Positions 8,464-16,296 of a stretch of 64,000 nt of DNA are shown here, in pieces (the stretch's first letter is position 1; each line of letters opens with the position of its first letter). The DNA is taken from assembly GCF_958301595.1 (NCBI RefSeq), contig NZ_CATQJU010000001.1, positions 1 to 64,000 on the forward strand, given 5' to 3'. A program made the translations under genes and the position numbers. A model generated the notes under the pieces. It saw only the letters and a program-made list of their open reading frames with translations. It searched no databases and had not been told where the DNA came from. The DNA is from Porphyromonas vaginalis. Lineage in GTDB: Bacteria > Bacteroidota > Bacteroidia > Bacteroidales > Porphyromonadaceae.

Positions 8464-9492
8464 CTACTTCTCGTCCTCTTCTGGAGTGTAGAGAGGGTCG
8501 CCAGCGAGAGCCTTCTCCATGTGGCTTACCCAGACGTTGACGATAGCGGGATAGTCAGCTAGTCCGTTCATCGTGCAGCCATCAAGGGTGCACTTATAGC
8601 CAGCCTTGTTCATCTCATAGCGCCAGCTTCCCTCCTCAGGATTCTGCGGATCGACACCACCCTTGAGGTCGTTGTTAGCGTGATCACCAGCGATAGACAT
8701 GAGCGGGTGTAGGAGCATCGTGCCTTCGGTCTTGCCAGCCTTCTTAGCGCGAGCGATCAGGTCATCTACAAGGTTGCCCTCCATATCGACAGTAGCAACG
8801 AAGTAGTTGGGGCTGAGCTTCTGGAGCTCCTCCTCAATCTTGAGGTAGCGAGCATTACCGCGTCCGTAGTTCATGTTCTCAGGATTACCGTGTCCCATGA
8901 AGCTGACGAGCTTGTTTTCAGCAACAGCCGTGCCATAGATCTTGTGAAGCTCAGCAGCAACGGCCTTGCAGTCATCATCGCTCTCTAGTAGTGGACCAGC
9001 AAGGTAGACGGTTGTCTTAGCGAACTCGGGGTGATCACCATCGTTGCGGAAGTCCTTGATGCAGTTCTGGATACGTAGGAACTCCTCACCAGGTACGATG
9101 TGTAGAGACTGAACTGCTATGTCCTTGTATCCAGCAACTCCAAGAGCCTCTAGATAGAATTTGGGTGCGTAGTAGTTCCACCCCTTCTGAGCGCAACGTG
9201 TCATGCAGATCTCAGAGGTAAAGGCGAAGTAGAGGTCTCTGTCGGGGAACTTCTTCTTGAAGGCCTCCTGTACCTTCTTAAAGGTCTGCTGAGGCTTATC
9301 CCAGGTACTACCGAAAGAGACGAGGAGTAGAGCCTTGTCTGTGGTCTTCTTTGCCTTCACCTCCTGGGTTACAGCCTGCAGCTTCTTGTCGTGATTTGAG
9401 AGAGCTAGGTTGTTGTCCTCCGTGCAGCCTACGCATGTTAGGAGTGTCAGTCCTAGAGCGCAGAGTGATAAGATTGTCAATAGCTTCTTCAT
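8464..9492 (-). CDS. Exported CbiK-family sirohydrochlorin cobaltochelatase-like lipoprotein
   Basis: 342 residues with a lipoprotein signal (MKKLLTILSLCALGLTLLTC, then GC), so it is probably anchored outside the cytoplasm. The mature part is the anaerobic cobalt chelatase (CbiK/CbiX-like class II chelatase) fold. It keeps the residues expected to bind metal: Glu115 in YLEALG, His131 in SLHIVPGEE and His201 in FMGHGNPE. CbiK inserts Co2+ into sirohydrochlorin in the cytosol. Exported relatives (periplasmic CbiK of Desulfovibrio; IhtB/FetB of P. gingivalis) have been linked to haem or iron traffic. It is 91 bases downstream of a TonB receptor and probably in its operon. Haem/tetrapyrrole handling is as likely as B12 synthesis. 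Confidence 0.85.
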   Translation of the reverse strand: MKKLLTILSLCALGLTLLTCVGCTEDNNLALSNHDKKLQAVTQEVKAKKTTDKALLLVSFGSTWDKPQQTFKKVQEAFKKKFPDRDLYFAFTSEICMTRCAQKGWNYYAPKFYLEALGVAGYKDIAVQSLHIVPGEEFLRIQNCIKDFRNDGDHPEFAKTTVYLAGPLLESDDDCKAVAAELHKIYGTAVAENKLVSFMGHGNPENMNYGRGNARYLKIEEELQKLSPNYFVATVDMEGNLVDDLIARAKKAGKTEGTMLLHPLMSIAGDHANNDLKGGVDPQNPEEGSWRYEMNKAGYKCTLDGCTMNGLADYPAIVNVWVSHMEKALAGDPLYTPEEDEK

Positions 9493-9583
9493 TGTTGATA
9501 GGGGTTATAAGTTATTTTATATTTGTTTGTGTGTGTGTTGGCTTGATAAAGTGTAGTGCGTTAGGGGGGAAACGATGATTTGA

Positions 9584-11752
9584 CTAATCCTCCTCATCCT
9601 CCTGAGCGTGCCGAGAGGTGCGCTTAGTCGGCGTGATCTGCTTGGCTCGCCCGAAGTGTACGCTCAGCGTCATGTAGAGCGTACGTCCCGGTGTCGATGT
9701 GCCGTAGTGCAGACCGTGTGGTGTGGTCTCGTAGTAGTTGAGCAGGTTATCGACACCGACATTCAGGTCGATAGACCAGTTTTCATTAGGTATGATCGTC
9801 TGCTGCGTATTGAGACGCCATAGATGGTAGGGTTTGCCATTGCCATCATCCTGATAGTAGCGGGTACTCTGCATACGTCCGTAGAGGCCCACGGCGAGCT
9901 TGTAGCGCTGCTGGTGGAAGGCTTCGCTCCACGATAGTCCTACGGTAGCACGGTGATGCGCCATACCGTCGATCGTGACCTGACGCATCTCGCCCTTCTC
10001 GTCATCGTAGAGGAGTGCATCCGTGTCGAGGTAGCTATAGCTGGTCATCAGCGTCCACTGCTTGTAGATGCGCCACTTGGCAGTGACATCAGCACCAAAC
10101 GTCTTCGCCGTATCCATATTCTTGTATTGGCGAATGCGGTTAGGATTGTACGACACGAGGAGGTCACTAGGTGCCTCCGAGCGTGGTATCGTCACCAGCG
10201 TGATCATGTTGTTGAGGAAGTTGGCGTACCCCGTGACACTCACATTGACAATAGGACTATGGTACTCGACGCTACCCGAGATGTAACGGCTCGTCTCTGC
10301 CTTCAGATGCGGATTGCCTAGATGAAGCACGATCATCGCCATCTGGCGAATGTATCGGTAGTGGAGCTCCTTGATCGTTGGGGTCTTAAAGCCCTCGGAG
10401 TAGGTAGCCCGCAGATTGACAGGGCCTAGCTTGTAGAGGAGAGAGACCTTGGGAGTAAACTTTGCCCCAAAAGCTGGGTGATAGGTTAGTCTAGCACCCG
10501 CTGTCAGGTTAAAGCTCCGCGTAGGTGTCCACTCATCCTGTAGGTATAGCCCCGCACGGAAGTCATCGACACGATTCTCATCTAGTCGATGCGGTGCTAT
10601 GAGCCAGTTGTGATGCAGGTCTACACCCGCACTGAGCCGCTGATCAAAGGGCAGTGCGAAGACTCCCTTGAGCTGTGTCGTGATGCGCTGCTGATTGCTC
10701 TGCAGTCCCACATCTCCAGGGAAGTATGGGAAGCTTAGCTCCTTGCCTCCAGGCAGGAACTCCTTCGCCCAGGTCTCACCTGTGTAGACGTAGTAGTAAG
10801 CGTGCATGTAGTACTGCATCTGAGCCGTCAAGACTGCTCCCTGTGGGGTCTGCCAGCGCATACCAGCACCTGCCGAGGTGTTGTGATAGCGGAAGTCGTA
10901 GGTCTTGTAGTCAGGCACACCCATTGGGCGGTGGATATCCTTGCGATAGTAGTTACCCTCGACATAAGCCGAGAGCGGCTCGCCCTGTCGCCAGTAGAGA
11001 TGCTGCCCTATCTGCCAGTCTAGGAAGGGGTTGGAGGTGTTATTGACCGAGTTCGTGATAGGATACTCGTATCGATTTGGATCCTCGCAGGTAGTGTTTT
11101 GCCAGCCGTCCGAGTGCTTTAGATTAAAGTCGGTCAGCGTCGTCCAGTCGCCCACCTTGTACTGAAAAGCGTTGGACTGATTGACCACACCATAAGAGGC
11201 TACGCGCGTACTATTGTCTATGGATAGATTGTCACGACTCTTCTTGGTAATGATGTTGATAACACCTGCGATAGCGTCACTACCATAGAGTGCTGAGGCT
11301 GCTCCCTTAACCACTTCGATGCGCTCGATACGGGTCGGGTCGATCATGTCGAGATTCGTCTGCCCACCCAGATCACTCATAAGTCGCTTACCATCCACGA
11401 GAATGAGGATGTACTGGCTCCCTAGACCGCCCAACTGCATAGCGGTACCCATATCGCTATGGCTGAAGTCTATCGATGGGATCAGACCCGAGAGTATCTC
11501 CGTGAGCGTCGCAGATCCGTAGCTCTCTAGCGTCTTGGCATTGATGATCTCGGTCTGTACGGGCGCATTCTTGAGGAGGTAGTTCGTACCGGTACCCGTC
11601 ACGACCACCTCGTCTAGATTAAGGACTGAGAGCGAGTCTACCGCTGCCCATGCGAGCGAATCTGTCGGCGTCGATGCGCTGGTCTGCGCCATCAGCGTAG
11701 CTGGGAGTAGCAGAGCTAAGAGCTGTACAACGATTGCAGGATATCTATTCAT
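9584..11752 (-). CDS. TonB-dependent outer-membrane receptor (BtuB/HmuR-like)
   Basis: About 722 residues from ATG 11752, which begins a clear signal peptide (MNRYPAIVVQLLALLLPA...MAQ). A TTG at 11803 gives a longer frame but disrupts that signal. Next come a TonB-box-like LDEVVVTGTG, a plug domain (residues about 60-175, with LVDGKRLM and RIERIEVVKGAASALYGSDAIAGVINIITKK), and a 22-strand barrel ending in a beta-strand close to the C-terminus. A short charged tail rich in Arg/Asp/Glu follows. Its neighbour downstream is the CbiK-like lipoprotein, the same pairing as IhtA-IhtB of P. gingivalis. The substrate is probably a tetrapyrrole or metal complex (inference). A TACCTTTG promoter box lies upstream. 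Confidence 0.9.
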   Translation of the reverse strand: MNRYPAIVVQLLALLLPATLMAQTSASTPTDSLAWAAVDSLSVLNLDEVVVTGTGTNYLLKNAPVQTEIINAKTLESYGSATLTEILSGLIPSIDFSHSDMGTAMQLGGLGSQYILILVDGKRLMSDLGGQTNLDMIDPTRIERIEVVKGAASALYGSDAIAGVINIITKKSRDNLSIDNSTRVASYGVVNQSNAFQYKVGDWTTLTDFNLKHSDGWQNTTCEDPNRYEYPITNSVNNTSNPFLDWQIGQHLYWRQGEPLSAYVEGNYYRKDIHRPMGVPDYKTYDFRYHNTSAGAGMRWQTPQGAVLTAQMQYYMHAYYYVYTGETWAKEFLPGGKELSFPYFPGDVGLQSNQQRITTQLKGVFALPFDQRLSAGVDLHHNWLIAPHRLDENRVDDFRAGLYLQDEWTPTRSFNLTAGARLTYHPAFGAKFTPKVSLLYKLGPVNLRATYSEGFKTPTIKELHYRYIRQMAMIVLHLGNPHLKAETSRYISGSVEYHSPIVNVSVTGYANFLNNMITLVTIPRSEAPSDLLVSYNPNRIRQYKNMDTAKTFGADVTAKWRIYKQWTLMTSYSYLDTDALLYDDEKGEMRQVTIDGMAHHRATVGLSWSEAFHQQRYKLAVGLYGRMQSTRYYQDDGNGKPYHLWRLNTQQTIIPNENWSIDLNVGVDNLLNYYETTPHGLHYGTSTPGRTLYMTLSVHFGRAKQITPTKRTSRHAQEDEED

Positions 11753-11834
11753 ACACCAATAGGGGAAAATCAATAGAAGCAGGCAACCTAACCTCAACCC
11801 CAACAGATTCGGTTAGAGTAGCTTTTATACACCA

Positions 11835-11842
11835 CAAAGGTA
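11835..11842 (-). promoter_or_regulatory. Bacteroidetes-type -7 box for the TonB receptor/CbiK-like pair
   Basis: TACCTTTG read on the minus strand, 82 bases before ATG 11752. A TTG lies about 22 bases further upstream. No cobalamin riboswitch is visible in this short leader, unlike the operon at 24 kb. Confidence 0.55.
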
Positions 11843-11929
11843 GTAAAAAAAAAGCATTGCCGAGCAACGGATTGCGCTAGCTAGATCTGAAGAAAATCTC
11901 ACGAACAACGATGTGTAAGGACACACAGT

Positions 11930-12175
11930 TGGTATCTAGCGAAAGTGCGTCCGTTGTGGCTGTTAGCTGTTAGCCGTTAGCGATTGGCTGGTGTTACTGA
12001 GTCCTGTAGGGACGCACGATCTGTGCGTCCGTTGTAGAACGGCAAGACAAGTATTGATACCGTCTCCTTTAACGGGGACGGACGCACAGATCGTGCGTCC
12101 CTACAGGGTATCGTCACGGCTAGTGGTGTCCGTTAGCTGTTAGCTGTTGGCTGGGAAAAGTTGATGTTGGCTCGC
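11930..12175. repeat. Intergenic region with a 30-bp perfect inverted repeat
   Basis: Arms at 12003-12032 and 12078-12107 are perfect reverse complements (start CCTGTAGGGACGCAC). Each arm is itself a near-palindrome (GGACGCAC, 5 bases, GTGCGTCC), giving nested hairpins. A fragment of the same motif (GTGCGTCCGTTGT) occurs near 11945. Short runs built on GTTAGC (11960-11985, 12128-12148) flank it. No gene was found between 11753 and 12554. Confidence 0.75.
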
Positions 12176-12460
12176 TACAATAATTTAGAACTGACTACAT
12201 ATCAAAACGGTGCCGTGTCGGTGAAAAGTGATTTCCACGTGGATATTTCGAAATCTCCACGTGGAGAATAAAAAATTCTTCGGAGGAATCAAATGAAACT
12301 TCGGAGGAATGAAATGAAACTTCGGAGGAATCAAAACGCCCCCACGTGGAAAATAAAAGATATCCACGTGGAGATTTGAGATTCCCCACGTGGATATTCG
12401 AGAAAGGAGGGAATCGGACGAATTTTCCCGTAAAGATATGTAAATAGAGACTAGAGGTTA
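12176..12460 (-). repeat. CCACGTGG-rich intergenic element, full copy A
   Basis: About 285 bases nearly matching those at 24336-24615 and, inverted, 51660-51965. Order on the plus strand: an end with TACATATCAAAACGG; two CCACGTGG motifs about 20 bases apart; three units of a 21-base repeat (CTTCGGAGGAATCAAATGAAA type, about 12280-12335); three more CCACGTGG motifs; a conserved GGGAATCGGACGAATTT block; and an end whose complement reads TACATATCTTTACGG. The two ends are therefore imperfect inverted repeats. No protein frame is conserved among copies. Confidence 0.85.
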
Positions 12461-12554
12461 GAGGGCTAGTGGCACTCGTGCTCCTAGTAGGCCTAGTGCT
12501 TCTGGAGCCTGCAGAAGGGTTACTCGTAAGAGCTGCGGTATCGCAAGAAGTGAC

Positions 12555-13265
12555 TTAGTGAGAGCTGCTTCGGTGGGGACGTATGATGATGAGCGAGAAG
12601 TAAGGGATAGGCTGACGAGCGAGGAGCGCCTCTCGATCACTGGTGAGTAGCTCTAGAGCTGGATTGCCGAGATGCTCGGCATAGATGAAGCCGTTGTGGT
12701 CCTCGGCGATCACCTCACGAACGATGTCGGCACAGCGCGAGAGCTTCATCACTACCACCGTATGTCCCTGCGCCAGTGCTTCGCGAAGCTGAGACTCACT
12801 GTCGACTTTGCTCAGCACGAGGAGCGAGTCATCTTGGCGCACCAGTCCCTCGCCGACGGCTGCCGCTGCGGCTATATAATAAGGTATCCCTGGCACAACC
12901 TCCATCTCGGCACCAGCCTGACGTAAGAGGTCTGCGAGATACTGCACCGTGGCATAGGTGCCGGCATCGCCGATGGTGACGACGCTGCAGGCGAGTCCCC
13001 TACCCTGCTGATCTAGCAGTCGAGTGGCCAGCTGCTCGTAGTAGCGGATCGCCTCTGTGCGGTCACTGCTCATCGGTATCTCTAGGATTTGACACCGCTG
13101 AGCGAGGGCGGTACCTTCGGGTAGCGCAGCGACAATTCGGTGAGCTGCCTCGCCTAGGCAATAGATCTCGTCTGCCGTCTGGAGCTTGCCATAGGCCCGC
13201 ATGGAGATATCTTCAGGCGTGGCAGCACCGAGAGAGACAATCGCTATCGGGTGTGGCGCTTTCAT
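12555..13265 (-). CDS. cbiL: Cobalt-precorrin-2 C20-methyltransferase CbiL
   Basis: A 236-residue SAM-dependent tetrapyrrole methylase of the CobI/CbiL type, methylating C20 of (cobalt-)precorrin-2 to give cobalt-precorrin-3. It shows the family layout: the N-terminal IVSLGAATPEDISMRA loop, GDAGTYATVQYL in the SAM-binding region, EVVPGIPYYIAAAAAVG and VVMKLSR. The start overlaps the stop of the CbiG-CbiF gene by 4 bases (ATGA), which implies translational coupling. It is the last gene of the riboswitch-headed minus-strand run, with repeat copy A just beyond. Confidence 0.92.
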   Translation of the reverse strand: MKAPHPIAIVSLGAATPEDISMRAYGKLQTADEIYCLGEAAHRIVAALPEGTALAQRCQILEIPMSSDRTEAIRYYEQLATRLLDQQGRGLACSVVTIGDAGTYATVQYLADLLRQAGAEMEVVPGIPYYIAAAAAVGEGLVRQDDSLLVLSKVDSESQLREALAQGHTVVVMKLSRCADIVREVIAEDHNGFIYAEHLGNPALELLTSDREALLARQPIPYFSLIIIRPHRSSSH

Positions 13266-15097
13266 CGACGGAAGAGGTGCTTGAAGTTGTCATTGTAGAG
13301 CTTAGAGAGTCCTGCACGGTTGTCGATGGCATCCCCGACGACCATCAGCGTGGTAAGCGTGAGGTGGTGCTCACGAACTATCTGCGCCAGCTCGGAGAGT
13401 TGACCGCGGTAGATGCGTTGCTCAGGCCAAGTGAGCTTGTAGCAGACCGCCACGGGTGTCGTGGGTGGGTAGTGAACGAGTAGCTCCCGCTGCACCTCCT
13501 CGGCGAGGGTGGCACTGAGGTAGATGCACATCGTGCTCTGCGAGGCAGCTAGCTTGTGCAGTTGCTCTCGCTCGGGCATTGGCGTACGACCGCCGCCTCG
13601 GGTTAGGATGATGGTCTGCACACGCTCGGGGATGGTAAACTGAGACCTAAGCTCTGCGGCGGCTGCTAGGAAGGAGGAGATGCCGGGCGTGATGTGGTAA
13701 CTCATACCCGCCTCATCAAAGAGTGCCATCTGCTCCTGTATGGCACCAAAGATGGCGGGGTCTCCCGTGTGTAGCCGCACGATAAGCGCATGCTTGTCGT
13801 AAAACTCCCGCATCAAGGCAAACTGCTCCTCGAGATTCATATCGGCAGAACTTCTCACCATGGCACCCTCCTTAGCATAGTAGGTTAGTTCGATAGGGAC
13901 TAAGCTACCAGCATAGAGGATTAGGTCGGCACGCTCGAGGAAGTGCTTACCACGCACAGAGATTAGCTCAGGGTCTCCTGGCCCCGCCCCGACAATCTCT
14001 ATATGTCCGTGGGGCAACCCCTCGGGAGCTACGGCAAGACTATAGGTGAAGTCGCTCTGCGGCGTGAGACAACCCTTTTGCTTCTCTATAATAAGTAGTC
14101 CGCCCTGACTGGCTGCGAGGGCGGAGGCTTCGCTGACGCTCGTCGAGCCCGTGGCTGTGGCGACACGCTCTGAGGGGTTGGGTACCTCGATGCCCGCTAG
14201 CTCGTCGCTACTGTAGAAGTGGCAAGGCTTGCCTAAGTGCTGGGAGAGTTCGTCGAGGATTGGTTCGCCACGCTTGAGCTCGATGCTATTGATCGTGGCG
14301 ATGGCACTAGGGGCGTACCCTTTGGCACGAATGTCGGAGAGGATATGCGCCACGACGCCTTCGGGATTTGCCTGATGGCGACACCCCACGCCAAGGTGCA
14401 GGAGTGGCGGACGGAAGTAGAGACAAGGGATGGTCAAGCCCTCCAATAGGCGATAGCTCACCGCTATGAGCAGGTCGTAGCGGCTCTGGTCGACATCCTC
14501 GTAGCGGTAGTAGAGATCCACATGCTCTGGGCGGGTGCGCTCTAGGTAAGCGGTACCCTCGGTGCGCATCTCTAGGAGCAGAGCTACGGGGCGTTTATTG
14601 ACAAAGGTGGTGATGGCGGCGTTCATACTACAGCCTGCGGTCTCGCGACTCCACCCGATCTCTGCGCCCAAGGTGTCTAGCGCCCACAGCCCCTGCCGGT
14701 CGCTCTGAGTGGTGATGACCGGCTCGGCACCTAGTATGTGTGCGATGCGCTCGGTCCACTCGTTGGCGCCGCCGATGTGTCCCGAAGCGACGGAGATGAC
14801 ATACCGCCCCGTGGTGTCTACGCAGAGGACCGCAGGATCGTGATGCTTGTCTCTGAGCAGTGGGGCAATGGTGCGAACGCAGATCCCCATAGCGGAGACA
14901 AAGAGTAAGACATCGCTCTCGGCAAAGAGGCACTTAGCCCCCTCGGCAAGGCTGGGTAGCAGGGTGAATGAGTCGCTTGCCTTCTCCTGGTGTGTCGTAT
15001 AGAGCTTTACGTCGGGCAGTTGGCTTGCTATCTGTAGTGCGATCTTTTGACCATCAGGAGAGATGGCTAGGATCGCTATGCGTGGTTTTGAGTTCAT
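13262..15097 (-). CDS. CbiG-CbiF fusion: cobalt-precorrin-5A hydrolase / precorrin-4 C11-methyltransferase
   Basis: 611 residues. The N-terminal half (about 1-345) is CbiG, which opens the delta-lactone of cobalt-precorrin-5A with loss of acetaldehyde. Markers are DTTGRYVISVASGHIGGAN and the C-terminal GVGCRHQANPEGV and KRGEPILDELSQHLG segments. The C-terminal part (about 352-600) is CbiF/CobM, the C11 methylase, with IEIVGAGPGDPELISVRG, YAGSLVP, HTGDPAIFGAI and ITPGISSFLAAAA. The two activities act in sequence (4 to 5A to 5B), so the fusion could pass the labile intermediate directly. Five bases separate it from cbiET upstream. Confidence 0.92.
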   Translation of the reverse strand: MNSKPRIAILAISPDGQKIALQIASQLPDVKLYTTHQEKASDSFTLLPSLAEGAKCLFAESDVLLFVSAMGICVRTIAPLLRDKHHDPAVLCVDTTGRYVISVASGHIGGANEWTERIAHILGAEPVITTQSDRQGLWALDTLGAEIGWSRETAGCSMNAAITTFVNKRPVALLLEMRTEGTAYLERTRPEHVDLYYRYEDVDQSRYDLLIAVSYRLLEGLTIPCLYFRPPLLHLGVGCRHQANPEGVVAHILSDIRAKGYAPSAIATINSIELKRGEPILDELSQHLGKPCHFYSSDELAGIEVPNPSERVATATGSTSVSEASALAASQGGLLIIEKQKGCLTPQSDFTYSLAVAPEGLPHGHIEIVGAGPGDPELISVRGKHFLERADLILYAGSLVPIELTYYAKEGAMVRSSADMNLEEQFALMREFYDKHALIVRLHTGDPAIFGAIQEQMALFDEAGMSYHITPGISSFLAAAAELRSQFTIPERVQTIILTRGGGRTPMPEREQLHKLAASQSTMCIYLSATLAEEVQRELLVHYPPTTPVAVCYKLTWPEQRIYRGQLSELAQIVREHHLTLTTLMVVGDAIDNRAGLSKLYNDNFKHLFRR

Positions 15098-15102
15098 ACA
15101 AA

Positions 15103-16296
15103 TTAGTGTGTGCTTTTGGTCGCTTGTAAGACAGCTATCGGGTTGTAGTCATCGATCTGCATACGGGTCGTGGAGGCGATGGAACCACCGACGGCAGCAA
15201 TGGCTCGTCTGAAGGCCTCCTGGCTCTCGCTCGAGACGGAGTTAAAGACGATACGCCCGCCTATGGCGAGACGACGCCACGCCTCCTCGACGATCTCCTG
15301 CAGGTGCCCGCCATGCCCTCCGATGAAGACTGCATCGGGCTGAGGAAGTGGGTCGAGGTCGGCGCAGAGGAAGTCGCCCCCGCAGAAGGTGATGCCCGGG
15401 GTGTGATGACGACGCGCATTGGCGTCGAGAAGCTCGGCGCCCTCGGGACGTATCTCGAAGGCAACCACCTGCAGGCTCGGCTGCTGTAGACGCGCCTCGA
15501 TAGAGACGGAACCAGTGCAGGAGCCGATGTCCCACAGGACATGCGTCTGGTGCAGGTCTAGCTGCGAGAGAGTCTCGAGACGTATCGCCCGCTTGGTAAT
15601 CATCCGCTCACGTCCATTGAGCGGGATGAAGTCCGCATCGGGGATGCCAAAAGGACGAGGCAAGGGCTTCGTCTGAATGAGGATTAAGTTGTTGGGATAG
15701 GCGAAGGTGCGCTCAGCCATTTCCGCAAGAGAGAGGCGAGAGAGCTGCTGTCGCTCCCTATTACCCAGATGCTCCCCGACGAGGGCTCGGTAGTTATCGT
15801 AGCCGTAGTCGATCATGCGCTGGGCGATGCGCTGAGGGGTGTGCTCCTTGCGGTCGGTCAGGATGCCGATCATGCGCTCGCCAGAGATTAGTGCTGCGTC
15901 AAAGGCTTGCCACGGTCTCCCCGTGAGTGACACGACGTGCATATCTTGGTAAGGTAGCAGAGCCGCATGGGCGAGGAGCTGCAGGGAGTGGAAGTAAGGG
16001 TGCAGCTCGATCTCCGCCTCGGGGAGAAGCTGCATGATACGCTGCCCGATGCCGTTGAAGATGGGGTCGCACGAGGCAAAGACAACGACTGTGTCGTACG
16101 CCTTGTACTGCTCGATCACATCGTCTATCGGTGGGGTTATGTCTATCCAGTGGTACTCCGTCGGCAAGATCTCACGAACTATCTCGTGGTGCCGTGCGCC
16201 ACCTGAGAAGATGCGCTCACCAGCGAGTCGCTCCAGTAGCTCTGGGTTCCACCGCTGCTCTCGGTCATCGCTGATTCCTATGAGGATGATTTTCAT
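15103..16296 (-). CDS. cbiET: CbiE-CbiT (CobL-type) cobalt-precorrin-6B/7 methyltransferase-decarboxylase
   Basis: A 397-residue two-domain enzyme. The N-terminal CbiE tetrapyrrole methylase (about 1-200; IGISDD, GGARHHEIV, VVVFASCDPIFNGIG) methylates C5. The C-terminal CbiT Rossmann domain (about 210-397; WDIGSCTGSVSIEA as SAM motif, then PDAVFIGGHGG) methylates C15 and decarboxylates the C12 acetate. Together they convert cobalt-precorrin-6B to -8. Cys replaces the small residue usual in the G-x-G-x-G motif (GSCTGS), probably harmless. Its start overlaps the CobJ-CbiC stop by 4 bases. Confidence 0.93.
   Translation of the reverse strand: MKIILIGISDDREQRWNPELLERLAGERIFSGGARHHEIVREILPTEYHWIDITPPIDDVIEQYKAYDTVVVFASCDPIFNGIGQRIMQLLPEAEIELHPYFHSLQLLAHAALLPYQDMHVVSLTGRPWQAFDAALISGERMIGILTDRKEHTPQRIAQRMIDYGYDNYRALVGEHLGNRERQQLSRLSLAEMAERTFAYPNNLILIQTKPLPRPFGIPDADFIPLNGRERMITKRAIRLETLSQLDLHQTHVLWDIGSCTGSVSIEARLQQPSLQVVAFEIRPEGAELLDANARRHHTPGITFCGGDFLCADLDPLPQPDAVFIGGHGGHLQEIVEEAWRRLAIGGRIVFNSVSSESQEAFRRAIAAVGGSIASTTRMQIDDYNPIAVLQATKSTH

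Noticed and set aside
11753-11830. Cobalamin riboswitch before the TonB receptor at 9.6-11.7 kb
   Set aside because: The leader is only about 80 bases and lacks the aptamer core.
12280-12335. CRISPR-like array in the 21-base repeats
   Set aside because: Units are contiguous without unique spacers, only three long, and recur as a dispersed element.
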